Part shown: positions 1 through 6,494 of the stretch, one piece after another
Position numbering within the stretch: position 1 is the stretch's first letter
Layout of the letters: every line of letters begins with the position of its first letter
From: CAYFMP01 sp964344215
GTDB lineage: Bacteria > Pseudomonadota > Alphaproteobacteria > Rhodospirillales > Casp-alpha2
DNA: 22,094 bases
Reading direction: 5' to 3'
Assembly (NCBI GenBank): GCA_964344215.1
Contig: CAYFMP010000064.1
Coordinates: forward strand, 1 to 22,094
The notes under the pieces: model-generated
The model's input: only the letters and a program-made list of their open reading frames with translations
The model's database searches: none
What the model was told of the DNA's origin: nothing
Translations under genes and position numbers: made by a program

Positions 1-40
1 GCGCGAGCCGCTCCTTGCCAGGAGACCGGAGAGCGCGTCT

Positions 41-89
41 CAGCGATTCCCTATCAACGTGAACCGCTCTAGGCTGTTTCGAGCGGTTC
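41..89. repeat. Intergenic palindromic element (diverged copy)
   Basis: GAACCGCTC at 61-69 pairs perfectly with GAGCGGTTC at 81-89 around an 11-nt loop. Bases 41-73 also align without gaps to 17278-17310: AGCGATTCC, TGA and GCTCTA are shared, about 22 of 33 positions. This marks it as a copy of the palindrome family at 17244-17307. It lies just past the stop codon of the MocR gene and could help end its transcript, but no T-run follows the stem on that strand. Confidence 0.5.
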
Positions 90-112
90 GTCTGTGGCCG
101 CGGCCGTGGGTG

Positions 113-1507
113 TTAGACGGCGGCCGGGGCGCCGCCGGGGCCGCGTTTGAGGATGTCGGCGAGGATGGCGACGCCTCCGGCGACTTCGTCGTCCGTATCC
201 GGATTGCCGATTCCGAGGCGGACGGCGTGCGGGGCGGGGGTCCGACCGACGGCAAACGTGTCGCCGCTGAGCACGATTACCCCGCGCGCCTGGGCCTCCG
301 CCTTGAAGTCCCCGGCCCGCCAGGGCTCGGGCAGTTCGAGCCAGACATAGTGACCGGCCGGATGGTATTTCGGATCGTAGTCGGCAAGGTGCTTGCCGGC
401 GATTTGAAAGCGCTTCGAGGCGGCGCCGCTCTGCCACCGGGCCAATTCGCGCCCGGTTCCGTCTTCGATCCAGCGGCTGGCGATTTCGGCCATCAAGGGC
501 GCGGTCATCCAGCCGCTGAGGCGGACGTTGGAGCGGATGCGGCCGATCCATTCCTCGGGGGCCAGGACGTAACCGACCCTGAGACCGCCGGCCATTGTTT
601 TCGACAGACTGGTCACGTAGACGGTCCGTTCCGGCGCCAGGGCGGCCAGCGGCGGGGTGGCGCGCTCGGATAGGCCGCTCCACACCTCGTCCTCGAGAAC
701 GCCGATACGGAGCCGACGGACGGTCGCCGCCACCGCCTGTAAACGGTCGAGCGGCATGGCCGTTGCGGTCGGATTGTGGACGGCCGGCATGGTGTAAAGG
801 AGTTGCGCCGAGGTCCGGCGCTGGGTTTCTTCGAGGGCATCGGGCCGAATGCCGTCGTCGTCCATTTCGACCGGTTCCAGTTTGAGGCCGAGCTGATTGG
901 CGATCTGGATGAAGCCGGGATAGGTGAGGGACTCGGCGAGCACCGTGTCGCCCGGCTGGGTGAGAGCCATCAGGGTCGTCAGGATGCCGTGCTGGGCGCC
1001 GTTGGTCAGGGCGATTCGCTCGGCGCTGGCGTCGACGCCTGCTTGCGCCACCCAACGGGCGCCGGCCTGCAGGTGGGCGGGCAGTCCGGTGTTCATCTGG
1101 TAGTTGGCAAGAAGATCGATCCCCGGGTCGTCGGAGATCGAGCGCAGCGCCTTCGCCAGATAACGGCCCGCCCTTCCGCGCACCGGCGTCGCGTGGGCGA
1201 AGTTGATCTCGCCCGGCTGTTCCGGTCCCAACGATATGAAGCCGTCGGGCCGGGCACCGCTCTTCGCCGCCAGCACGAAGGTGCCGCGCCCAACTTCGCC
1301 GCCGATCAGGCCGCGTCGCTCGGCTTCGGCATAGGCCCGCGTCACGGTGCCGAGCGTGATGCCGAGGTCGTAGGCCAAGTTGCGCTGCGGCGGCAGCTTG
1401 GCGCCGGGCGGCAAGGCGCCGCCGGCGATGTCGTCGGCGATGGCGTTGGCGATCGCCAGATACTTCGGTCCGCTCCGTTCGGATAGGTTCGGCATCCAAA
1501 TTGTCAT
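113..1507 (-). CDS. MocR-family (GntR-HTH plus aminotransferase fold) transcriptional regulator
   Basis: This 464-residue protein has the standard MocR/PdxR layout. A GntR winged helix-turn-helix covers roughly residues 10-80 and a class I aminotransferase-like domain covers about 95-460. The PLP-binding lysine is Lys303 in SLSKTMAGG, followed by the usual GLRVGYV segment. Asn in the TMPAVHNPTA motif and Asp in LEDEVW fit the PLP pocket. MocR proteins normally bind a pyridoxal cofactor or an amino acid and control a neighbouring, often divergent, gene. Here the divergent run encodes two amino-acid-type transporters and a PLP dehydratase, which are the likely targets. The ATG at 1507 has no clear Shine-Dalgarno sequence; a second Met at residue 5 is possible. 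The family call is firm; the effector is unknown. Confidence 0.93.
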   Translation of the reverse strand: MTIWMPNLSERSGPKYLAIANAIADDIAGGALPPGAKLPPQRNLAYDLGITLGTVTRAYAEAERRGLIGGEVGRGTFVLAAKSGARPDGFISLGPEQPGEINFAHATPVRGRAGRYLAKALRSISDDPGIDLLANYQMNTGLPAHLQAGARWVAQAGVDASAERIALTNGAQHGILTTLMALTQPGDTVLAESLTYPGFIQIANQLGLKLEPVEMDDDGIRPDALEETQRRTSAQLLYTMPAVHNPTATAMPLDRLQAVAATVRRLRIGVLEDEVWSGLSERATPPLAALAPERTVYVTSLSKTMAGGLRVGYVLAPEEWIGRIRSNVRLSGWMTAPLMAEIASRWIEDGTGRELARWQSGAASKRFQIAGKHLADYDPKYHPAGHYVWLELPEPWRAGDFKAEAQARGVIVLSGDTFAVGRTPAPHAVRLGIGNPDTDDEVAGGVAILADILKRGPGGAPAAV

Positions 1508-1517
1508 GGGGACAATA

Positions 1518-1569
1518 AATACATTGACCGGTTCATTGTGTCAACAATATAGATACAATTGATACATTC
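1518..1569. promoter_or_regulatory. Divergent promoter with ATACA-type repeats, probable MocR operator
   Basis: The 77-bp gap between the divergent genes is AT-rich against its neighbours. ATACATTG at 1519-1526, ATACAATTG at 1553-1561 and ATACATTC at 1562-1569 are same-orientation repeats, and ATTGT/ACAAT (1535-1539 and 1544-1548) is an inverted pair. A plus-strand promoter can be read as TTGACC (1524-1529), an 18-bp spacer and TATAGA (1548-1553), so the repeats overlap or flank it. Direct-repeat operators are typical of MocR regulators. The assignment is inferred. Confidence 0.5.
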
Positions 1570-1584
1570 GAGGAGGACAATACG

Positions 1585-1854
1585 ATGCTTAACAACATTC
1601 CCCTGGAACTGAAGGACAAGTTTATCGGCCATGACCGCGCCGCCGCCGGCGGCTCACAGGCGACTGACCTGGAGAGCCTGTGGAATCTGCCGGCGGCCGC
1701 TCTAGCACGGGTCTGGCGGACGCTCTACGTCTGGCAGCGGCGGACCGACGAGCGGCGCGCGCTGGCCGAATTGGACGACCGCCTGCGGGCCGACATCTCC
1801 CGCTCTCCGCGCCGCATCGCCGAAGAAATCGCCAAACCGTTCTGGCGGGCATGA
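1585..1854 (+). CDS. DUF1127 (YjiS-like) small protein
   Basis: This 89-residue protein has a C-terminal half (about 43-89) carrying the arginine-rich DUF1127 pattern: VWRTLYVWQRR, then LAELDDRLRADI, then a final RRIAEEIAKPFWR. In alphaproteobacteria, proteins with this domain are small and poorly understood; a few act in RNA-linked or phosphate and carbon regulation. The start is well supported by GAGGAGGA at 1570-1577. The stop overlaps the next start (ATGA at 1851-1854), so it is translationally coupled to the EamA transporter and is the first gene of the run under the divergent promoter. Its role here is unknown. Confidence 0.85.
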   Translation: MLNNIPLELKDKFIGHDRAAAGGSQATDLESLWNLPAAALARVWRTLYVWQRRTDERRALAELDDRLRADISRSPRRIAEEIAKPFWRA

Positions 1855-2744
1855 CGGCGGCGATCCGCGCCATCAGCCCGTTGGGCGCGGCCTACGCGGC
1901 GGCCGCCGCAGCCGTTCTGTTGTGGGGGGCGACGCCGGTCGCCACCAAGATCGCCGTCGCCGGCATGGACCCGGTGATGGCGGCGTTCCTGCGAACGGTG
2001 CTGGCGGCGGCGATCGCCGTTCCGGCCGTTGCCCTGTTCCGGCTGCCGTTGCCGACGACGGCCGCGGCGTGGATGCTGCTGGCGGTATCGGCGGCGGCTG
2101 GGTTCGGCGGCTTCACCGTTCTGTTCAGCCTCGGTGTCGAGCGCACCTCGGCCGCCCACGCCGCCCTCATCAACGCCTCGATCCCGCTGTTCACCGGGCT
2201 GTTCGGAGCGATCGCCGAACGCCGCGTGCCGGGGCGGCTGTGGTTCGTCGGTATCACCGTCGCTTTCGCCGGCGAAGCGGTGTTGATCTTCGGGCGCGGC
2301 GCCGCCGCCGAGGGCGCCACCGTCGCCGGCGATCTCCTGTGCGTCGCCTCGTCGGCGATGGCCGGGCTCGGCTACGTCGCCGGATCGCACCTGGCGCGCG
2401 ACATCGGCACCGCCAGCGTCACCTTCTGGGGCATCGCCCTGGCCGGATTGGCGCAGGCGCCGCTGGTCTACTTGTGGGGCGCCGGTCTCGACTGGGCGGC
2501 GGTGCCGGTCGAGGCCTGGAACGCCGTTCTTTACCTGGCCCTGGCCTCGTCGATCCTCGGCTACGTCGCTTGGTACTGGGCGCTGGCCCGTGGCGGCGCC
2601 GTGCGCATGGCGCCGATGCAGTTCGCCATGCCGGTGGTCAGCCTGGCCCTCGCCGTCGTGTTGCTCGACGAGAGCCTGAGCGTGACGGTGCTGGTGGCCA
2701 GCGCCTTGGTCCTTTCGGGCATCGCAGTTTCGCGCCGCGGCTGA
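1851..2744 (+). CDS. EamA-family (DMT superfamily) transporter
   Basis: This 297-residue membrane protein has about ten hydrophobic segments in two repeated halves, as in EamA/RhaT drug/metabolite transporters. Typical marks are LLWGATPVATK near the N-terminus, the SAAHAALINASIPLFTG segment in repeat 1, and the late ASSILGYVAWYWAL and APMQFAMPVVSLALAV segments in repeat 2. Members usually export amino acids, purines or drugs across the inner membrane. The ATG at 1851 overlaps the preceding stop by 4 bp, so a long in-frame extension upstream is not needed. It sits between a DUF1127 gene and a LysE exporter in one run, which suggests amino-acid or analogue efflux. The substrate cannot be read from sequence. 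Confidence 0.9.
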   Translation: MTAAIRAISPLGAAYAAAAAAVLLWGATPVATKIAVAGMDPVMAAFLRTVLAAAIAVPAVALFRLPLPTTAAAWMLLAVSAAAGFGGFTVLFSLGVERTSAAHAALINASIPLFTGLFGAIAERRVPGRLWFVGITVAFAGEAVLIFGRGAAAEGATVAGDLLCVASSAMAGLGYVAGSHLARDIGTASVTFWGIALAGLAQAPLVYLWGAGLDWAAVPVEAWNAVLYLALASSILGYVAWYWALARGGAVRMAPMQFAMPVVSLALAVVLLDESLSVTVLVASALVLSGIAVSRRG

Positions 2745-2766
2745 GGAGAGAGAAGGATAGGGGACG

Positions 2767-3399
2767 ATGACGGTCGAGATATTCCTGGCGCTGGCGGCGT
2801 TTTCCTTCGTCACCTCGATAACGCCCGGACCGAACAACCTGATGCTGTTTGCCTCCGGCGCGAACTTCGGGTTTGCGCGGACCGTTCCGCACGCGCTCGG
2901 CATCGCCGCCGGATTCGCCGTATTGCTCGCGTGCGTCGGGCTGGGGCTGGGGCAACTGCTGGATCGCGCGCCACCGGTCTATCTGGCATTGAAGATCGCC
3001 GGCGGNNNNNNNNNNGCCGACTACCTGTTCTCGCCGGAGGACGACGGTTACCTCCTCTACCTCGCCTGGCGGAGCGCCAACTCGGGCCCGCTGCAAGCCG
3101 ACGAAGGCCGCGGCCGACCGATGCTGTTCGGCGAGGCCGTCGCCTTCCAGTGGGTCAATCCGAAAGCCTGGATGATGGCGGTAACCGCCATGGCGGCCTA
3201 TACCGAACCGGCACAATACCTCACCAGTTTTGCCGTCATCGTCGTTACATTTACCGCCATCAACCTGCCGTGCGTGTCGACCTGGGCGATGTTCGGGGCG
3301 AGCCTCAAGCGCTTTCTCGCCGATCCCCGCAGGTTGAGGACCTTCAACGTGGCGATGGGGCTGGCGCTTGCCGCTTCGTTGTGGCCGATGCTCCGTTGA
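2767..3399 (+). CDS. LysE/RhtB-family amino-acid exporter, interrupted by an assembly gap
   Basis: The N-terminal ASITPGPNN-type motif (TSITPGPNNLMLF), the LALKIAG segment, YLLYLAWRSANSGP and the WVNPKAWMMA motif are diagnostic for LysE/RhtB translocators, inner-membrane exporters of lysine, threonine, homoserine and related compounds. About 210 residues fits the family. A 10-N gap follows codon 79. Right after it come about eleven hydrophilic codons (ADYLFSPEDDG) before the expected YLLYLAW. Family members normally run straight from the KIAG segment into YLLYLAW, so these codons are probably an assembly artefact. The reading frame is the same on both sides. The gene follows EamA by 22 bp and precedes the dehydratase by 17 bp. 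Confidence 0.88.
   Translation: MTVEIFLALAAFSFVTSITPGPNNLMLFASGANFGFARTVPHALGIAAGFAVLLACVGLGLGQLLDRAPPVYLALKIAGXXXXADYLFSPEDDGYLLYLAWRSANSGPLQADEGRGRPMLFGEAVAFQWVNPKAWMMAVTAMAAYTEPAQYLTSFAVIVVTFTAINLPCVSTWAMFGASLKRFLADPRRLRTFNVAMGLALAASLWPMLR
3006..3015. other. Assembly gap (10 N)
   Basis: Ten N inside the LysE-family gene. The round number suggests a scaffolder placeholder, not a measured length, and the sequence directly to its right does not fit the family alignment. Confidence 0.97.
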
Positions 3400-3416
3400 C
3401 CTGATATAGGAACGTC

Positions 3417-4379
3417 ATGGATAAGCCCCGACAAAGAGACCTGGAAGCAGCCGCCGATACCGTCTATCGGCACATGACGCCGACCGCGCAGATCCACTGG
3501 CCGCTGCTGTCCCGGCGGGCCGGCGCCGAGGTCTGGGTCAAACACGAGAACCAGACCCCGATCGGCGCCTTCAAGGTCAGGGGCGGCCTCAACTTCATGA
3601 CCAAGCTGAAGAAGGCCGAGCCCGACTGCCCCGGTGTCATCACCGCGACCCGTGGCAATCACGGCCAGAGCGTGGCGCTGGCCGCCGCCAAGGTCGGCCT
3701 GAGCGCCACCATCCTGGTGCCGCGCGGCAACAACCCGGAAAAGAACGCCGCCATGAAGGCGTTCGGCGCCGAACTGATCGAGCACGGCGAGGACTTCCAG
3801 GAAGCCCGCGAATATGCCGACGGCCTGGCCGGCGAGCGTGGTCTTCGTACCATACCGCCGTTTCATCGGTGGCTGGTCGAGGGCGTCGGCACCTACGCCC
3901 TGGAGTTCCTGCAGGCCGTCCCCGATCTCGATACGGTCTATGTGCCGATCGGCATGGGGTCGGGCATTTGCGGCATCATCTCGGCCCGCGACGCCTTGGG
4001 CCTGAAGACCGAGGTGGTCGGCGTCGTCGCCGACAACGCCGCCTGCTACGCGCTGTCGTTCGAGGCCGGCAAGCCGGTTTCGACCAATTCGTCCGATACC
4101 CTGGCCGATGGCATGGCCTGCCGGATTCCCGACCCCGACGCCCTCGGCATCATCCTGGCCGGCGCCGAGCGCATTGTCAGTTTGAGCGAGGACGAGATGC
4201 TGGCAGCCATCGGCGCCTATTTCACCGACACCCACAACACGTCGGAAGGGGCCGGCGCGGCGCCGCTGGCCGGGTTGCTCAAGGAGCGCGAATCCATGGC
4301 CGGCAAGAAGGTCGGCCTGATCCTTTCCGGCGGCAACGCCGACAAGGACCTGTTCGGCCGCGCGCTCGGACGGGCCTAG
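3417..4379 (+). CDS. Threonine dehydratase-like PLP enzyme (serine/threonine dehydratase family)
   Basis: This 320-residue protein has the fold type II PLP dehydratase pattern. Lys53 in PIGAFKVRGG is the Schiff-base lysine, TRGNHGQSVA is the substrate-binding asparagine loop, GMGSGICG is the phosphate-binding glycine loop (a variant of the common GGGG form), and SGGNAD near the C-terminus binds the pyridine nitrogen. There is no C-terminal ACT domain, so it is the short, catabolic-type enzyme. Such enzymes deaminate threonine or serine to 2-oxoacids, and some relatives act on 3-hydroxyaspartate or other hydroxy amino acids. AGGAACG precedes the ATG. Position behind two exporters and a divergent MocR regulator suggests detoxification or use of one amino acid. 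The exact substrate is uncertain. Confidence 0.88.
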   Translation: MDKPRQRDLEAAADTVYRHMTPTAQIHWPLLSRRAGAEVWVKHENQTPIGAFKVRGGLNFMTKLKKAEPDCPGVITATRGNHGQSVALAAAKVGLSATILVPRGNNPEKNAAMKAFGAELIEHGEDFQEAREYADGLAGERGLRTIPPFHRWLVEGVGTYALEFLQAVPDLDTVYVPIGMGSGICGIISARDALGLKTEVVGVVADNAACYALSFEAGKPVSTNSSDTLADGMACRIPDPDALGIILAGAERIVSLSEDEMLAAIGAYFTDTHNTSEGAGAAPLAGLLKERESMAGKKVGLILSGGNADKDLFGRALGRA

Positions 4380-4383
4380 GTCG

Positions 4384-4926
4384 TTACGGCGGCGCCAGAA
4401 CCAGTTCGATCTCGACAACGCCTTCCTCGTAGAAAGAACGCGTGGAGAATCCGTGGCTCCTGGCGAAGCCGATCATCGACGTGTTGTCGCTCAGGACCTG
4501 GCCCTTGAGGCATTCGATCCCGCGTTCGCGGCAATAGCGGATGGCCTTGTCCATCAAGGCGTGACCGATCCCGTGATGCTTCAGGTCGGAGCGAACGACG
4601 ATGGCGAACTCGGCTTCCTTTCCGTCGTCGTCGGCGATCGTGCGAACGACGCCAAGGGTTTCGTGCTCGCCGTCGTCCGTCTCGGCGCTGGCGATGAAGG
4701 CCATTTCGCGGTCGTAGTCGATATGGGTGAATCGAGCCATCGTTTCGTCGGACATTGTGCGCACGACGGCGAAAAACCGAAACCGGCGGTCCTCGGGAGA
4801 GACATGGGCCAGCAGGTCGTAGTGTTGCGGTTCGTCGTCTTCCCGGATCGGACGTAGGCACACCTGGCGACCATCCGGCAACAGACAAGGCTCCTCCAGG
4901 TCCTCCGGATAAGGACGTTTCGACAT
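4384..4926 (-). CDS. GNAT N-acetyltransferase resembling the C-terminal domain of protein acetyltransferase Pat
   Basis: From the ATG at 4926 this is a 180-residue GNAT protein. The series LRPIREDD, SPEDRRFRFF, THIDYDREMAF, EFAIVVRSDLKHHGIGHALM and the late ARSHGFSTR matches the acetyltransferase domain that ends Pat/PatZ-type protein acetyltransferases, which modify lysines such as that of acetyl-CoA synthetase. The acyl-CoA-synthetase-like domains of full-length Pat are absent, so it is a single-domain form. The RSDLKHHGIGHAL stretch is the acetyl-CoA pyrophosphate loop. A TTG at 4962 would add 12 residues; neither start has a strong ribosome site. It is convergent with the dehydratase gene, with 4 bp between stops. 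A strong palindrome lies upstream at 4994-5030. The protein substrate is inferred only. Confidence 0.85.
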   Translation of the reverse strand: MSKRPYPEDLEEPCLLPDGRQVCLRPIREDDEPQHYDLLAHVSPEDRRFRFFAVVRTMSDETMARFTHIDYDREMAFIASAETDDGEHETLGVVRTIADDDGKEAEFAIVVRSDLKHHGIGHALMDKAIRYCRERGIECLKGQVLSDNTSMIGFARSHGFSTRSFYEEGVVEIELVLAPP

Positions 4927-4993
4927 GGCAACCAGGATAGCGCCGCTTCGATCCGAGCCCAAGCGCTTGGAAAGCGGCTTGTTCGATTGTGAT

Positions 4994-5030
4994 CCCTTCG
5001 CGGATTGTCATTGTGACAATATTTGAAGGG
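4994..5030. promoter_or_regulatory. Nested palindrome upstream of the Pat-like GNAT gene
   Basis: The core ATTGTCA-TTG-TGACAAT (5004-5020) is a perfect 7-bp inverted repeat with a 3-bp centre. It is flanked by CCCTTC (4994-4999) and GAAGGG (5025-5030), a second 6-bp pair. The GNAT start is about 70 bp away on the minus strand. A short-spaced symmetrical site of this kind is typical of a dimeric repressor or activator, with GntR-type TTGTNNNACAA-like symmetry. The cognate protein is unknown. A terminator is less likely because no T-run is present. Confidence 0.5.
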
Positions 5031-5091
5031 AACGGACCGAACGACCGTGTTATTTAATGGATGCTGGCCTTGAGCGGCACCGATACGATGG

Positions 5092-5382
5092 TCACGAGGT
5101 TTCCGGATTAGGCCACCGCCTCGAAGTATGAAGCACGGCGATGACCTCGATCCGATTGCCGCGCACGGTGTAGGGAACGAGGTATGGGTAATCCGAAAGA
5201 ACCAGTTCGCGCGTATGCGGAACCCGACCCGGCCGTCCGCTATCGGGGAACTGGCGAAGCCATTCGACCGCCTCGACGATTGCCCGGGCCACCGAAGCGG
5301 CGGCATCGGGATCGTGCTCGGCGATGTAAGCGCGGAGACTTGTCAGATCGGCGACCGCCGTCGGCGACCAGACGATCTTCAT
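5092..5382 (-). CDS. ParE/RelE-superfamily toxin
   Basis: The 96-residue product begins MKIVWSPTAVADL and contains the helix pair LRAYIAEHDPDAA and AIVEAVEWLRQFPDSGRPGR, then TRELVLSDYPYLVPYTV, and ends IEVIAVLHTSRRWP. This is the classic ParE/RelE layout with the terminal RVLH-x-RRxWP-like signature. Toxins of this fold inhibit gyrase (ParE) or cleave mRNA on the ribosome (RelE); the RRWP ending and the antitoxin type point to ParE. The ATG at 5382 overlaps the antitoxin stop by 4 bp, the usual coupled order of antitoxin first. An upstream in-frame start at 5415 would lie inside the antitoxin gene and is not preferred. Confidence 0.9.
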   Translation of the reverse strand: MKIVWSPTAVADLTSLRAYIAEHDPDAAASVARAIVEAVEWLRQFPDSGRPGRVPHTRELVLSDYPYLVPYTVRGNRIEVIAVLHTSRRWPNPETS

Positions 5383-5642
5383 TCGGGCGGTTCGCCCTCG
5401 GCATCGCCGCCCCACGTATCGAGCCAGGCGGCGATGTCGTCGTGGGCAACGCTCTCGCCCGCCTTGAGTTCGGTCAAGCCCTTCTCGATACGCGCGATTT
5501 GCCAGGCCTGGTCCTCAAGGTAGGCGTCGAGGGCTTTTTCGAGAATCCACGACCGTTTTCGCTCGGTGGTCTTGGCGAGCGCATCGAGCCTTCGGGCCTT
5601 TTCGGGAGAGATGCGAAGAGACAACGGAACAGTTTGCGGCAT
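5379..5642 (-). CDS. Ribbon-helix-helix (CopG/ParD-type) antitoxin
   Basis: From the ATG at 5642 the protein has 87 residues. The N-terminus TVPLSLRISPEKARRLDAL followed by TERKRSWILEKALDAYL is a ribbon-helix-helix DNA-binding domain: one beta strand and two helices, with the SWILEKAL helix typical of CopG/ParD proteins. The acidic tail (about 50-87) should wrap the toxin. It precedes the toxin gene with a 4-bp overlap. RHH antitoxins repress their own operon, alone and with toxin, and the paired ATACAATG repeats at 5673-5689 are the likely site. A longer reading from 5714 would include those repeats and the promoter, so the start at 5642 is preferred. Confidence 0.88.
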   Translation of the reverse strand: MPQTVPLSLRISPEKARRLDALAKTTERKRSWILEKALDAYLEDQAWQIARIEKGLTELKAGESVAHDDIAAWLDTWGGDAEGEPPE

Positions 5643-5672
5643 CGGATTTACCAAGATCGAGCGTGCAGTTGT

Positions 5673-5689
5673 ATACAATGAATACAATG
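5673..5689. promoter_or_regulatory. Tandem ATACAATG repeats, likely antitoxin operator
   Basis: ATACAATG occurs at 5673-5680 and again at 5682-5689, a 9-bp period, about 30 bp before the antitoxin start. GTAT on each side (5671-5674 and 5689-5692 region) adds partial symmetry. A minus-strand TTGACA at 5721-5716 may be the -35 box, but no well-spaced -10 is evident. Short tandem sites one helical turn or less apart are what paired RHH dimers bind. The inference rests on position and repeat form. Confidence 0.5.
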
Positions 5690-5769
5690 TATGCCGAAAC
5701 GGATTTTTCGGCAACTGTCAAATTGCGCCAACCTGAGAATCCGGGCATTCGACATACTTGGAGTTCGCC

Positions 5770-6480
5770 ATGACCGAAGAGATATTCCGCGACGACGCCT
5801 ACGCCAAATCCTGCGAGGCGACGGTGGTATCGGCCGGCGCCGAGGGCATCGAGCTCGACCGCACGGTGTTTTACTACAACAGCGGCGGCCAGCCCGGCGA
5901 CGCCGGGCGCTTGCGCACCGCCGACGGCCGCGAGGTCGAGATCGTCGATACGATCAAGAGCCGCGACACCGGCCGCCACCTGCACGTGCCGGCCGACGGC
6001 GCGCCCGGGCTCAACGCGGGTGAGGCCGTCACCGCCGAGATCGACTGGCAGGTCCGCCACCGGCACATGCGCATGCACTCGGCGCTGCACCTCGTGTGCG
6101 CGCTGGTCGATGCCGAGATCACCGGCGCCCAGGTCGGCGCCGACAAGAGCCGCATCGACTTCAACCTGGCCGAAGCCCCCGACAAGGAGCAGTTGGCGGC
6201 AGACCTCAACCGGCTGGTCGACGAGGACCGCCCGTTGCAGGCGCGCTGGATCACCGATGACGAACTGGCCGCCAATCCGGACCTGGTCCGCACCATGTCG
6301 GTGCAGCCGCCGACCGGATTGGGGCGGGTGCGGCTGATGGAGATCGAGGGAGCCGACCTGCAGCCGTGCGGCGGCACCCACGTGGCGCGGACCGGCGAGA
6401 TCGGCCGGCTCCGGGTCGGCAAGATCGAGAACAAGGGCAAGCAGAACCGCCGCATAAACATCCATCTCGACCACCAATAG
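5770..6480 (+). CDS. Alanyl-tRNA editing protein (AlaX family)
   Basis: This 236-residue protein matches the stand-alone editing domain of alanyl-tRNA synthetase. The zinc ligands are visible as His103 and His107 in HSALH, and Cys200 and His204 in CGGTHV. The N-terminal segment with FYYNSGGQPGDAG is the expected substrate-binding glycine-rich loop. AlaX proteins hydrolyse Ser-tRNA(Ala) or Gly-tRNA(Ala) in trans. Length and the extra N-terminal beta domain fit the AlaX-M class. GGAG at 5760-5763 supports the ATG at 5770 over an upstream TTG at 5758. It is the first gene of a four-gene run and is divergent from the toxin-antitoxin pair. Confidence 0.92.
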   Translation: MTEEIFRDDAYAKSCEATVVSAGAEGIELDRTVFYYNSGGQPGDAGRLRTADGREVEIVDTIKSRDTGRHLHVPADGAPGLNAGEAVTAEIDWQVRHRHMRMHSALHLVCALVDAEITGAQVGADKSRIDFNLAEAPDKEQLAADLNRLVDEDRPLQARWITDDELAANPDLVRTMSVQPPTGLGRVRLMEIEGADLQPCGGTHVARTGEIGRLRVGKIENKGKQNRRINIHLDHQ

Positions 6481-6494
6481 CAACGAGGATACCC

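Noticed and set aside
69..1499. Second long minus-strand open frame inside the MocR gene
   Set aside because: It is an arginine-rich shadow frame typical of high-GC DNA; only the frame starting at 1507 shows family motifs.
1680..1850. Extended EamA start within the DUF1127 gene
   Set aside because: The added residues are an out-of-frame reading of DUF1127; the ATGA overlap at 1851 is the natural start.
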